This document shows, in pieces, positions 50,818-60,644 of a stretch of DNA of 64,000 nt. The notes below the pieces were generated by a model. It ran no database searches. It was not told the DNA's origin and saw only the letters and a list, made by a program, of their open reading frames with translations. The translations under genes were made by a program, and so were the position numbers. How positions within the stretch are numbered: position 1 is the first letter of the stretch; each line of letters opens with the position of its first letter. This DNA comes from a virus, in the IMG/VR virus record IMGVR_UViG_3300032213_003338, positions 58,609 to 122,608 of that record. One strand, written 5' to 3'.

Positions 50818-52400
50818 TATAAAGTACCGCCTTCTCCTGGGGTCAATATAGTTGCATTAAAAGAATAGTTTCCTTTAAATATATCAAGAGACTCACTAAA
50901 AGAAGTAACCCAAAAGCTTGATCCTTGGGTTCCAGTCGGATAGACATCTATTGCGCTTAAAACTGTTTTTGCATTACTTCTATAGGTATCGATGGTTTCA
51001 AAGTCAGCTTTAAGGCCAGTTCCTATGACAAAATTTGCTGAAATATTTCTCTTTGTTGTGTTCGTTGTTCTTATATCCTGAATAACTGGACCTGTTGTCC
51101 TTCCTGGTACTGGAATTTCTGCAACAAAATTTTCCTTTGTATTTTGGCTTACATTAACATCAAAATCTATAAAATTTGTGGATGTTAAGTCAATAGGCTT
51201 TTCTTTAAATTCTGCTTCATAATTTACAGTTGCAGAACGTCTATTTTCAGAAATAGTCATTCCATATGGGCCGTAAATATATGAAGATCCTGTTATGTAC
51301 GGGTTTGTTAAAGATCCAGTTTCTGTTATTCTTGTTTTTAGTATTCCAAAATTATTTGCAGCTATTATATTTGTAAAGTAATCTTTTGCTTTTTTGTGTC
51401 CAGTTGGTCCTGGAGCAAAACCTTTTATTGCGCCAGAAACTCTAAAAGATTTATCGTAACCATGGGTGTTGCTTATTGCGTTGGGGCCGCTGGCTCTAGA
51501 AGTCATTGATATGTTAAAATCATCTTGAACTCCACTTGTGGTTGTTTTGATAAACTTCCATGTCTGTTGTACAGAATAAGATCCGCCGTATTGGTCTGAC
51601 TGTTCAGACGTTTGATGTCCAACGTATTCGTATCCTGACTTTGGAGCATATAAACTGTAAATAGTTATTGGATTAACTAATCCAGTTTCTGCCACCTTTT
51701 TTTCAACCCAGTTTCTTGCCTTTATGTATGGATTATAATTTCCAGTTGCTGCATATTCTGTGGCAAACGCTTTATAGCTTTGTGCTGAGACCGTTCTTGT
51801 AACCGAGTAAGAATTTTCAAAATCATTATCGGAAGATACAGTTACAGAGTCGGATGCCGATTTTAAATTAAATCCAGAAAATTCTGACTGTGAAAAAGTT
51901 GGATTTACTGGCGTGTATCCGTCAATAAGTATTTCATTTGTAAGTATTGTTATTGTGTAATCTGTTTTTACAACGTGAATAGCGTCTGCAAATGAAATGT
52001 TAGAAATTTGCGGCTTACATTTAAGCACGCTTGTTGTTCCGTCATCTGTCTTTATCTCTAACAAATACTCTGTTGCTACTTTAGTTGTCGCAGATCCAGT
52101 ATTTGGTTCGCCTGGATTAATTGTAAAAAGATCACGAAGCGCTCTTTGCTTTTTAAGAAGAGAGCCAAATTTTTTGTCATCAGTATTAATAGCTGGATCT
52201 ACGGCCTCAGCAGTTGCCAAACTTGTAAAAAATTGACCCGTGGGGCCTGGTGATCCACGATCAGGAAGCAGCGTTCCATTTAACGTGAGTTCAAACTGAG
52301 AAGATAGAACTGTACCATCAGTGGTTCTGACGTAATTCTCAGATAGACTGTAAAGCGGTGCTGGGCTAATATATTTGCCGTTATATAATACTATTGCCAT
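50817..52400 (-). CDS. Tail structural protein
   Basis: This 527-residue beta-rich protein starts MAIVLYNGKYISPAPLYSLS, with SSQFELTLNGTLLPDRGS and, near the end, RNISANFVIGTGLKADF. GAGGAAAC precedes ATG. It is between the fibre-like gene and the hub, and is probably a baseplate or distal tail component. No catalytic motif. Family not recognised. Confidence 0.6.
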   Translation of the reverse strand: MAIVLYNGKYISPAPLYSLSENYVRTTDGTVLSSQFELTLNGTLLPDRGSPGPTGQFFTSLATAEAVDPAINTDDKKFGSLLKKQRALRDLFTINPGEPNTGSATTKVATEYLLEIKTDDGTTSVLKCKPQISNISFADAIHVVKTDYTITILTNEILIDGYTPVNPTFSQSEFSGFNLKSASDSVTVSSDNDFENSYSVTRTVSAQSYKAFATEYAATGNYNPYIKARNWVEKKVAETGLVNPITIYSLYAPKSGYEYVGHQTSEQSDQYGGSYSVQQTWKFIKTTTSGVQDDFNISMTSRASGPNAISNTHGYDKSFRVSGAIKGFAPGPTGHKKAKDYFTNIIAANNFGILKTRITETGSLTNPYITGSSYIYGPYGMTISENRRSATVNYEAEFKEKPIDLTSTNFIDFDVNVSQNTKENFVAEIPVPGRTTGPVIQDIRTTNTTKRNISANFVIGTGLKADFETIDTYRSNAKTVLSAIDVYPTGTQGSSFWVTSFSESLDIFKGNYSFNATILTPGEGGTL

Positions 52401-52411
52401 GTTTCCTCAAA

Positions 52412-53251
52412 TCAATATGTGCCGCCATCAATTATAGAATCAAGTGGTCCAGCACTTGAAGATGCAATTGAAGAAGCTATCCTATTTCCGTACCAAGTAA
52501 CGCCATAATCAAAACTATAAAACTCAAATCCGTCAATTTGTGTTCCAGTCGCAGTAACTGGAGAATTTAATCTTGGCTTAGAGTAACCGCTAGCCCATTG
52601 CTCGCGTGGCCAAATAATAGACGCATTAAAATCAACCTCTCTGTTACCAGCAGTATCCTGAACGGTAAATAAAGTTACCCTATAATCGCGCATGTACGTT
52701 GATGGAAGACCCGTCGTTCCGCTTGCGTCTTGATCTTGAAAAGGTGATTTTGCAATTGATATTTGAGTTAGCGGCTGATTAAGAGTGACTTTTTGCGTAG
52801 TTCCGCTAGCTGGATAAACCACAAATACTCCAGTTGATGTTGATCCAGTTGCGCTTACCTGATAACCACCAAATGAAAAACTTTCGATGGCCATATTTCT
52901 AATTGTTCCGTTTTGTAACAATCCAGAACCGGCCATGCTAATAATACCGCCATTAAATGTTATGTCTCTGTTAGAACCAGCAACTATTGCCTTATTTGAC
53001 TCAACATCCCCATCAGAGCCAGCCCTGTCAATTTTATTAATTTCTAAAGCTGTCGCTGTGAGCCTGGTTCCGCTTATTAGTAATACGCCATTTATGTCAA
53101 CTCCAGTTGTGCATATTCTAAGGGCAGAGTCAGTTCCATTTCCACCAGCAACCGCCAGAAGAGTTGTGGGCATGCCGTTGTTCGAATTAGATATTTGTAA
53201 AATATCTTTATATGTCTGGCTTGGCGTTTGTCCTAAAAATGAAGTTCCCAT
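52412..53251 (-). CDS. Tail-fibre or attachment structural protein
   Basis: 279 residues. The N-terminus (GQTPSQTYKDILQISNSNNG) and the next segment (GNGTDSALRICTTGVDING) match a repeated module I recall from phage fibre and baseplate-wedge proteins (TYKDLLQxxNxxxG...SALxLS). The C-terminal half is beta-rich (FEFYSFDYGVTWYGNRI). The late promoter is 14 nt before ATG. It may attach fibres to the tail tip. Confidence 0.6.
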   Translation of the reverse strand: MGTSFLGQTPSQTYKDILQISNSNNGMPTTLLAVAGGNGTDSALRICTTGVDINGVLLISGTRLTATALEINKIDRAGSDGDVESNKAIVAGSNRDITFNGGIISMAGSGLLQNGTIRNMAIESFSFGGYQVSATGSTSTGVFVVYPASGTTQKVTLNQPLTQISIAKSPFQDQDASGTTGLPSTYMRDYRVTLFTVQDTAGNREVDFNASIIWPREQWASGYSKPRLNSPVTATGTQIDGFEFYSFDYGVTWYGNRIASSIASSSAGPLDSIIDGGTY

Positions 53252-53255
53252 ATTG

Positions 53256-53265
53256 TTTTATACAC
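53256..53265 (-). promoter_or_regulatory. Late-type promoter box, leaderless spacing
   Basis: On the minus strand GTGTATAAAA, 14 nt before ATG 53251; no ribosome binding site. Confidence 0.65.
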
Positions 53266-53266
53266 C

Positions 53267-53869
53267 TCATTCTATACCGGAAATATAAAGTTCAACCTCA
53301 AGGGTTGAAACATCAAAAGCCCCTATAAACGCAGTTGTGGTTCCTGTGGACTCTGGATAGGCGCCAGATATTGCTATTGTTGTGGTTCCGGTTTCTGATC
53401 CAATTCCTTTAATGAATATTGTACCTGTTGAGCTTTCAAAAGCTTGTGCGTACACAAATGCGGTTGTTGAGCCATTGATAATTCCGTCGCCACTTGCGTA
53501 CAGGAAAAAAGGCATTTGAGCATTATAATTTCCTGTATTAGACCCAGACATAAAAACAGATGTGTACTTTGTTATATACGCACCCTGAGTGCAGCTTGAT
53601 GGTATCACTTGCCACTGCTCAAGAACACTGCTGTTATAACTCTCCCATCTTTGGTTTAAGCCAACGTCCCAAAGCCCACACTGATCCATTGCGGAAAGCA
53701 CAAGAGATACAGTTCCGGTAGCTGGAGTCTCTACCGTGCCTATGTACATAGGCATAGCGCCTATCGTTAAACCTGGGGCGCCAGTCGCAAATATTGTTGC
53801 AGTACCACTTGAGACACCGTAAGCGCCATAAGTCAAAATATTGCTAATTATTTGGTACTGTGAGGCCAT
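53267..53869 (-). CDS. Virion structural protein after the tape measure
   Basis: This 200-residue, Gly/Thr/Ser-rich beta protein (GTATIFATGAPGLTIG, GTVSLVLSAMDQCGLWDVG, STLEVELYISGIE) has a composition like fibre or decoration proteins. It follows the tape measure by one base, where a distal tail protein is often encoded, but no Dit motif is recognised. Confidence 0.58.
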   Translation of the reverse strand: MASQYQIISNILTYGAYGVSSGTATIFATGAPGLTIGAMPMYIGTVETPATGTVSLVLSAMDQCGLWDVGLNQRWESYNSSVLEQWQVIPSSCTQGAYITKYTSVFMSGSNTGNYNAQMPFFLYASGDGIINGSTTAFVYAQAFESSTGTIFIKGIGSETGTTTIAISGAYPESTGTTTAFIGAFDVSTLEVELYISGIE

Positions 53870-53870
53870 T

Positions 53871-56800
53871 TTATGGTGTTGGTGGTGCTACTGGAAATGT
53901 GAATGATGATATGCTAAAACCAGCAGTGTTTAGTGCGTTTCTTATATATTCGACAACCTGTGCAGATACGGTATTTTTTATATTTTGTATGTCCTGCTCT
54001 GCTGATGCAAGATTGAATTTTAGGTTTATGTCTTGAAGACCCTCTATTTTGAAAGTAATTGTGTCTGGAACGCCTTCGAGTGCTTTTGCCAAAGTGTCTG
54101 CTGTTTTTTGAACAAGAGATGTCTGCTCTTTTATTACTGCTATTGATTCTTTTTGTAAATCTATTTGTGATTGACCAATATTCGTTAATTCATTTTTAAG
54201 CTTATTTATCTCATTAAAACTGTTAGCTATTCCAGCATTAAAACCAGTCAAGCTAGGAACAATGTTTTGCCCTAGATTTATAAGATCACTTAGCTGGGTT
54301 CCCGTAAAACCAAACCCTTGAAGTGTGGCGCCACCAGCGCTTTGAGCTAGACCTGTTGTGCCAAGGAAGTCTCCGGCTGCACCAATTCTTCTTGCAAAAT
54401 CTTCTGCTATAGCCTGTAAGGCCGGGCTGTTTACTATTTTTTCTGGGGTCAGATCCTCTGGTCTGAAACCGGCGGATTGAAGTTCAGAAGCAAGTCTTCG
54501 CAGATTGTCTCTGTTTTTCTCTATTTCTTGACGCGCCAGGGCCTGCTCGTCTGGAGTTCCACCAAATGCTTTACTAACAATGTCTTTTGTAAAACCAAGA
54601 CTGGCTTGCAGCTGCCCCTGTATAATTTGAATCTGCTCAAGAACACCCTGTCTTGACGCGTCTAGGTAATTTCCAAACTCATCAAAAAGTCTTGGTATAA
54701 GTGATCTTGTTTCATTGAACGCTCTAGTGACATCTGCTATGAGTTTATTTGGGTCTGTTTCGGCTAGATTTACTTGCCCAACGGCTAGCTGTCTTGACTG
54801 TATTATGTTATTTATAGAAGCACCAAAGGCTGCTGGCGAAGCTTTTTGACCTACTATAGCGCCTGGAGCAAAAAGGCCCTTTGATATGTTGTTGGAAAAA
54901 ATAGCAAAGTTCTTTTGAACATCTGCTAACGCCTGACCAAGTCCAGCAAATCCACCGCCCCCACCAGTTAATAGGCCAGTTGCAACACCTGGAAGCTGAG
55001 GCTTTATTGCGCCAACGCCACTCCTAAATTGAGCGTCGCTTATATTTCCACTAGCGCGATCTATTTCTAGAAGCTGTCTTTTAAGGGAGTCTTGTATACT
55101 TACTATTTGTTTTTGAACGTCAAGTTGCTGGAATCTTTTCTGTGTCGCTAAATCAGACAGGGCTACGGCGTCTTTTAAATACTCGTTTTGCTCCTTAATA
55201 AGTTCATTAATTGAGGCTATTCTTGCTTCTCTTAGCTTGTCTATTCCTAAAAGCGCCTCTCCTACGTTCACCTCTCCAGATTTAGCTAGCTGTTCAAATC
55301 TCTTTTGAAGCTCTGACTCTCTACCCCTCAAGTCTCTCTCGTTGTTGTCCTCACCAGCTGCTGCTTGTGCCGCCTGTCTTGCTACGAAAAGGGGTGGTGC
55401 GCCAGAAAAAGACCCTGATCTAAATTGTTCAGCGAGCGCGTTTATTTGATTTATTCTGTTTCGAAGATTAGGCGTTACTAATGGTTCTGCGCCAAACTGA
55501 TTAAACAGCTGTGCATCAGATGTAAACTGTGAAAGCTCTGTTGTTCTAGGGGTAAATGCCCCTGTTCCAAATATAGATGAAAGAGCGTCAGAACCTAAGA
55601 CGTTTCTATTTCTAATATTTTGTCTTAGCTGCGCGTTTTGGTTGACTCTTCCAAGCGACGCAAATATTCTTGCAGAGGAAAGCTCAAGAGTTTGCGCGTA
55701 ATCATTTAAAACCTCATCAAGGTTTAGTGAGGCTCTTCCAATTTTACCGAATTGCTTAACAAGGGAGTTAAATACTTTTTCAATTTCTTTTCCTTGTACT
55801 ACAACGCCTTCTGACGGCCTAGACAGAAGTGTTTGCAGTTCTTTTTTAACAAACGCATCAGCCTTGGCACCAGTAAGACCAAGATTTTGTGCTCTAACAA
55901 AGGCATTTTTTAAAGACTGCCTAAGAATTTCTACTGCTTGAGTTCCGCCACCTTCTGGGCTAGTCAAGTCCTTAATGGTGTCTGCTATTTGTGCAGCAGT
56001 AAGATTTGGATCAGATTTTTTGACAAGATTTTCTAAAGACCCTTGTACATTACCTTCCCTATTTATAATCAGAGAAACTAAAGCGTCTATTCTCTGTGGT
56101 AGGGCATTTTGATCAAGGAAGAATCTTTCTATATTTGGCCCAAGTGTCGGGACGCCACCTGGTGCTATTCTTCCGCTTGATACAAATTCTGCGGTTATGT
56201 TTTGTCTAGCAGACAGCTGTTCTTGTTGTCTTTGCTGTTCTGCTATTCTTATCTCTTCTCTTCTTTGATTTATAACTTTAAAAGTCTCTAGACCAGCGCC
56301 AGCAATAGCACCAGCGGCTGTACCGCGAATCCCAAAGCCTAAAAGTCTTGCAAATCCAGCGCCGCCAAGGCCACCACCTAAAACATTTATTGCAGATGAA
56401 GCGGCCCCTGCGGCATTTCTTTCTCTTTCATTTGTGCCGAGCGTAGAAACAAAATCAGACAATATTGAAGTTAGGCCAGAGGCTAAGAAAAGACCAGTTC
56501 CCTGCCCAAGAGGAGAAAATATAGCATTCTTAAAAAACCCACCACCTCTACCGCCACCAGAACCGCCACCACCACCACCACCGCCAGGACCTCCTGGTAT
56601 AGAAGTGCCTCTACCACTAAGGGCCGTGATGTTATTATTTAAGATTGATATTGTTCTATTGACTGAATCTAGCCCTGTTGTTAATCGCTGGCTGCTTGTA
56701 ATCAAGGAGCGATAAGTAACAATAGAAGACTTTATAATATTTACAAGCGCATAAATTGCTACCGAGAAACCGGCGGGTGCGGCTATTGGCGCTATAGCAC

Positions 56801-59588
56801 CAAGAGCTGGCGCTATTGCTCCGCTTACAAGATTTGCCCCAGACCTAAAAATCTCTCTTATAAATGGATTATCAACAAGCCCTACCGCGGCCTCTTGAAG
56901 AGAGACCCTGGCTCTTTCTATTGACTTTCCAACTGTTTCAAGCTGTGTTTGCGCATCACGAAGAACAGAGCCTGCTGATCTTTCGGTTGTCTGTCTTAAA
57001 TTTTCAGCTTGTGCGTTGAGGGCTTCAAATAAAGCAAGAACCCTAGACGCATTTCTGACATCGACAAATTGTGCAATTGCTGATACTTTTTCGGACTCTG
57101 TACTAAATCTAGTTTGGAAAAGATTTGCTACAGATTGAAGTCTTTTAGCTGGATTAAGTTCTTGGAGTATTTTGGGATCAATTCCGCCAAGAAACTTTTC
57201 GAATTTTGGCTTAAACAAAGACGTTGTTATCGTCTTTAGCGATGTACCAATAACAGAAGCAGATTCTCTTGTCTGCTGCCTAAGCGCTGAAGATATCCCA
57301 AGAAATTCTTGAAAATTACCGCCAAGCTCAGCAAAGGCAGAGCCACCACGTTTAACTATTTCAAATAGGTCTTGTGATTCTACAGCGTAGTCTTTGGAGA
57401 ATTGGTTTACGAGATCAAGAATGTTTCTGGTGTCTGAAAGTGTTAGATTAAATTGGCGATAAACTGCAATAAGCCCGTCAACGGTTTGCTCTTGTGAACC
57501 AAATGATGGGCCTAGTCTAGCCTGCGATATAGCCTCTATGGCACCCTGAAGCTCTGATACGTTTGTGAAACCGGCCTGCGCAAGCAATGCGACACCGCTA
57601 GCGATTTCGCTAGGCGCTATTCCGAGAGATGTTCCTAGGTTCTTTATGAATCCGGAAAGCTCTTTTATTTTTCCGTTGTTTTCTACGGTATCACCAAGAA
57701 CCTGTCTTACCTTGGTTAGCTGTTGCTCTAGCTTAAAAAACTCTCCAGTAGAGTTTCTGATAAAAGATACAGTTCCGTATATTCCAGATGCGCCTATTAC
57801 GTATGCTGCAATTCTTTGTGTGGCGATTGTTACTTGCGCACCAAGTCTCTCAAAGCTATTTCCAAATCTAGCGGTAAATTGAAGTACGCTTTGTCTTCCA
57901 CCCTCAACGTCTCTTAGCGCTTGATTGAATTCACGAAGTGCGTTTTTGGCGTCTTTTGATGCTTTTGTAGTTCTTCCAAGGGCGCCCTCCAGAGACGCTC
58001 CAGTTAGATTTGAGATATTTACACCAGTCAGCTTATTTACTTCTAGAGCCTGTTTTGCTAGTTCTGCATTGCTTAACTTTGTGTACCCTGGTCCAGCTTT
58101 TCTTGCGACCTCATTGTTAAGTTTTACAAGAGCGTCATAAGTCTCACGAACACGATCTCTTATTTTCTGCCGCTTCTTAGCCTCTTCTTCTAGAACAGAC
58201 TGCCTTTGGGCAATCTCCTTGCTTACAATCTTTTCTCTCTCTGCTTGACTTCTTGCAAATGTTGCTCTTTCTGCGTTAGCAGTTATTATATCAGCTTGAG
58301 TCGCAGGAGCGGCGCCAGGAGCAATAATTCCAAATCTACCCTCGACACTTGATGCTATGTCCGCTCTTGATCTAGCGGCCCTAGTTCTACCCTTTAGCCT
58401 ATCAAGCTCCACGAGTTTTTGTTCAAGAGCAACTTCTTTTTCAATTAAAGCTCTTAAAGATTCACGGAATCTGAGCTGGTCAAGTATTGCTTTGCTTCGT
58501 TCTTTTTCTTTTGCGGTTAACTTATCTGTAAGATCTTTTGCCTCTTTTTTAGCGGCAACACCTTCTGCTTTTATCGTGTCTTCAACACGCCTTCGATCCA
58601 ATGGTGCTATTTTTCCACCACCAGAAAGAAGCGCGGCAACTTCTGGTCTTGATCTTATATCCCTCTCAAGCTCAGAAGCTGATTTTGGTCTGTAAAAAGT
58701 ACCAGACTTAGCTGCCGTAGCCGCCTTTGCGGCTTCGGCTTTTACCTGCTCGTCTACTGTTTTTTTGATTGCTTGCTCTACGCTATAAATCTTGTTTGCA
58801 TTTGCCTCTCTTATTTTATAAGCCGCATTTGCATCTTTAACAGCCTTTGAGGTATTGAAGTTTTCTGATGTTATTTTTTGAGTTTCACCGCGAACTTTGT
58901 TAATAAGATCATTTGCTTCTCGCAAATTATTCACAGATGATGGATCAAATAAGCTTAAGGCTTCTGTTCTTATGTCTTGTCTAGCCCTTGCCGTGTAGGA
59001 AGGGTCTAGCTGGGCGCGCTGCTCTTCTTGGGCAGAACGGGCACGAATAAACTGGCCTATTGCAGAACCAAGAACCTGCTGTCTAGTAGCAAGTCTTGTC
59101 TTAAGAGTTTCTGTTTTTTCTAAAGCCTTATCTATTGCTTCTGTGTCAAACTCGAGCTTTATTGCTCGTTTTGCGTCGCGCTGAAGTACCTTTATTTCTT
59201 CGCTAATAAACTGAAAAAGAGTAACAAGATCTTGGGAGTCTTTAAAAGTTTTAGGGTTTAGCTGAATTAACCTTATTGCTTCTCTTGCGCCAGCAGAAGC
59301 GCCCTTGAGCGCATTAACTGATTTAAAAAGTCCTTCTATGTCTCGTGTTCCCGCCGCACCAACTTTCAATTTCGGATCATTTATGATCTTTTTTGCTTCT
59401 GTGGCTACTTTGGATATTTGAGTAAGAAGTTCATTTGCATTACCAACATCAAAGTTTACGCCAATATCAACAGCGGCCTTTTGATTAATAGCTCCCTGTA
59501 TTGCTTTTGCGGCCTGTGCAACAGCAGATTTATTTACATTTATTGTATTTACAAGAGCGCCAAATCTTAAAAAGAAGTCCTCTGCCAC
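53871..59588 (-). CDS. Tail tape measure protein
   Basis: 1905 residues; sets tail length and enters the host with DNA. The N-terminal about 550 residues are charged coiled coil. A TP901-type core from about 555-900 (FGNSFERLGAQVTIATQRIA, GEFFKLEQQLTKVRQVLGD, GVALLAQAGFTNVSELQGAI) follows. Then come a hydrophobic segment (about 920-950), an eight-Gly linker (about 1003) and more helical repeats. With the usual 0.15 nm per residue the tail would be about 285 nm. GTG start with AGAGGA and a late promoter 25 nt upstream. Confidence 0.92.
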   Translation of the reverse strand: MAEDFFLRFGALVNTINVNKSAVAQAAKAIQGAINQKAAVDIGVNFDVGNANELLTQISKVATEAKKIINDPKLKVGAAGTRDIEGLFKSVNALKGASAGAREAIRLIQLNPKTFKDSQDLVTLFQFISEEIKVLQRDAKRAIKLEFDTEAIDKALEKTETLKTRLATRQQVLGSAIGQFIRARSAQEEQRAQLDPSYTARARQDIRTEALSLFDPSSVNNLREANDLINKVRGETQKITSENFNTSKAVKDANAAYKIREANANKIYSVEQAIKKTVDEQVKAEAAKAATAAKSGTFYRPKSASELERDIRSRPEVAALLSGGGKIAPLDRRRVEDTIKAEGVAAKKEAKDLTDKLTAKEKERSKAILDQLRFRESLRALIEKEVALEQKLVELDRLKGRTRAARSRADIASSVEGRFGIIAPGAAPATQADIITANAERATFARSQAEREKIVSKEIAQRQSVLEEEAKKRQKIRDRVRETYDALVKLNNEVARKAGPGYTKLSNAELAKQALEVNKLTGVNISNLTGASLEGALGRTTKASKDAKNALREFNQALRDVEGGRQSVLQFTARFGNSFERLGAQVTIATQRIAAYVIGASGIYGTVSFIRNSTGEFFKLEQQLTKVRQVLGDTVENNGKIKELSGFIKNLGTSLGIAPSEIASGVALLAQAGFTNVSELQGAIEAISQARLGPSFGSQEQTVDGLIAVYRQFNLTLSDTRNILDLVNQFSKDYAVESQDLFEIVKRGGSAFAELGGNFQEFLGISSALRQQTRESASVIGTSLKTITTSLFKPKFEKFLGGIDPKILQELNPAKRLQSVANLFQTRFSTESEKVSAIAQFVDVRNASRVLALFEALNAQAENLRQTTERSAGSVLRDAQTQLETVGKSIERARVSLQEAAVGLVDNPFIREIFRSGANLVSGAIAPALGAIAPIAAPAGFSVAIYALVNIIKSSIVTYRSLITSSQRLTTGLDSVNRTISILNNNITALSGRGTSIPGGPGGGGGGGGSGGGRGGGFFKNAIFSPLGQGTGLFLASGLTSILSDFVSTLGTNERERNAAGAASSAINVLGGGLGGAGFARLLGFGIRGTAAGAIAGAGLETFKVINQRREEIRIAEQQRQQEQLSARQNITAEFVSSGRIAPGGVPTLGPNIERFFLDQNALPQRIDALVSLIINREGNVQGSLENLVKKSDPNLTAAQIADTIKDLTSPEGGGTQAVEILRQSLKNAFVRAQNLGLTGAKADAFVKKELQTLLSRPSEGVVVQGKEIEKVFNSLVKQFGKIGRASLNLDEVLNDYAQTLELSSARIFASLGRVNQNAQLRQNIRNRNVLGSDALSSIFGTGAFTPRTTELSQFTSDAQLFNQFGAEPLVTPNLRNRINQINALAEQFRSGSFSGAPPLFVARQAAQAAAGEDNNERDLRGRESELQKRFEQLAKSGEVNVGEALLGIDKLREARIASINELIKEQNEYLKDAVALSDLATQKRFQQLDVQKQIVSIQDSLKRQLLEIDRASGNISDAQFRSGVGAIKPQLPGVATGLLTGGGGGFAGLGQALADVQKNFAIFSNNISKGLFAPGAIVGQKASPAAFGASINNIIQSRQLAVGQVNLAETDPNKLIADVTRAFNETRSLIPRLFDEFGNYLDASRQGVLEQIQIIQGQLQASLGFTKDIVSKAFGGTPDEQALARQEIEKNRDNLRRLASELQSAGFRPEDLTPEKIVNSPALQAIAEDFARRIGAAGDFLGTTGLAQSAGGATLQGFGFTGTQLSDLINLGQNIVPSLTGFNAGIANSFNEINKLKNELTNIGQSQIDLQKESIAVIKEQTSLVQKTADTLAKALEGVPDTITFKIEGLQDINLKFNLASAEQDIQNIKNTVSAQVVEYIRNALNTAGFSISSFTFPVAPPTP
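56563..56586 (-). repeat. Trinucleotide run coding for polyglycine
   Basis: A CCN/CCA repeat on the plus strand encodes eight Gly in the tape measure protein, flanked by more Gly/Pro/Ser. It probably forms a flexible hinge between the hydrophobic segments. Confidence 0.7.
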
Positions 59589-59596
59589 TTTACGTC

Positions 59597-59618
59597 CTCT
59601 AGTCTAAATACACTAGAG
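59597..59618. repeat. Inverted repeat around the tape measure promoter
   Basis: CTCTAGT and ACTAGAG separated by 8 nt. The right arm and spacer hold the late promoter box (59604-59613). It could be an operator or just a hairpin in the leader. Confidence 0.45.
59604..59613 (-). promoter_or_regulatory. Late-type promoter box
   Basis: On the minus strand GTGTATTTAG, 25 nt before the GTG start at 59588, with AGAGGA between. Confidence 0.65.
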
Positions 59619-59623
59619 ATGCT

Positions 59624-60289
59624 TTATTTTACTGAGGTCTTTTTCTTCTTTGGCTTGTCTTCACCAATGGCCTTTTGAACAACAGGAGCGTTTTGTGTTT
59701 CTTCCCCGTGTTTTTCAAGCCATTCATTTTCGGGTCTTAATTTTTCAATTTGTCGAAGTATTTCTTGAGTTCCCTCATAGATAAAGGACATTATTTCTGA
59801 GGCTGCTCTATTGGCAAGAGGTGAATCGTCGTCTTCAAACTCTTTGAACGATGACCATATTTTACCACCGTCATCACGAGAGCAGCACGCAAATGCGTAG
59901 TAATTAAATCTTCGATTTTCTGCAAACAGAGTCGCTGACTGAGAATTTAATTCATATCTTGCGCTGTCAACCTCATCCATAGCCTTTCTTTCCGCGCGTA
60001 TCTCATCGACAATTTTCATACCATCATTTTTATTCTCTGTTTTTTCTAGTTTTTTTAAAAGCTTGTCGATTTTACCTTGCGACTCTTTTCGCTCATCTTC
60101 TCGAGAATATCTATCAAGACCGCGCTCCTTTAATATTTTTTCAACTTCAGCCTCAAGAAAAAGGCCGTTTGCAATGGCCTCACGATAGGCCTTTGCGTAA
60201 ATTGCATCGCTTTCTCTTCTGATCTTGTTAGTTGGTTTTACTATCTTGTATTGAGCGCTGTCAAATTCAAATTTTCTTACTTCGTCCAT
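59624..60289 (-). CDS. Tail-assembly chaperone-like protein, second gene
   Basis: This 221-residue helical, charged protein has FEFDSAQYKIVKPTNKIRRE, AYREAIANGLFLEAEVEKIL and FYYAFACC-like NYYAFACCSRDDGG, with a Lys-rich end. It lies between the major tail protein and the tape measure, where tail-assembly chaperones are encoded. It overlaps the upstream gene by 23 bases in the +1 frame. TAGGA before its own ATG also allows separate translation. Confidence 0.58.
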   Translation of the reverse strand: MDEVRKFEFDSAQYKIVKPTNKIRRESDAIYAKAYREAIANGLFLEAEVEKILKERGLDRYSREDERKESQGKIDKLLKKLEKTENKNDGMKIVDEIRAERKAMDEVDSARYELNSQSATLFAENRRFNYYAFACCSRDDGGKIWSSFKEFEDDDSPLANRAASEIMSFIYEGTQEILRQIEKLRPENEWLEKHGEETQNAPVVQKAIGEDKPKKKKTSVK

Positions 60290-60644
60290 TTTGTTGTCCT
60301 AGTTGTATTTTAGTGTCTTTTACTGATATTTTAAAGTTATTAATATCTTTTACTATTCTGTTTTTTTCAGTATTGCCCTGATCAAATATTGACTCTCGTA
60401 GATCAAGAAATTTATTGAACCACTTTTTTTGATCTGGCGTCATCTTAGATTCATCTACCCCTTCTAGTTCACCCCAAAGAGAACCGAAGAAATGCTCTAT
60501 TTTTGAAACAGCACCAACAAAAACGGTCTCCATTCTTGAGCAAGCAATTTTTTGCAGTATCTCTGAACACTTTTGCTCGTTTACCTCTTGGAGTTTTTGC
60601 TGCTGTATTAAACGAAGCCGTTCACGAGCTTCTTTGTAATTCAT
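60267..60644 (-). CDS. Tail-assembly chaperone-like protein, first gene
   Basis: This 125-residue helical protein (ARERLRLIQQQKLQEVNEQK, KIEHFFGSLWGELEGVDES) is a candidate for the short form of a tail-assembly chaperone pair. Its last codons AAG AAA ATT TGA overlap the next gene in the +1 frame, and the AAAA just before the stop could allow slippage. It overlaps the upstream gene by ATGA. Confidence 0.55.
   Translation of the reverse strand: MNYKEARERLRLIQQQKLQEVNEQKCSEILQKIACSRMETVFVGAVSKIEHFFGSLWGELEGVDESKMTPDQKKWFNKFLDLRESIFDQGNTEKNRIVKDINNFKISVKDTKIQLGQQNGRSKKI

Noticed and set aside
58357-58695. Plus-strand open frames opposite the tape measure and other minus-strand virion genes
   Set aside because: They lack start signals and have antisense-type composition; the minus-strand protein is clear.
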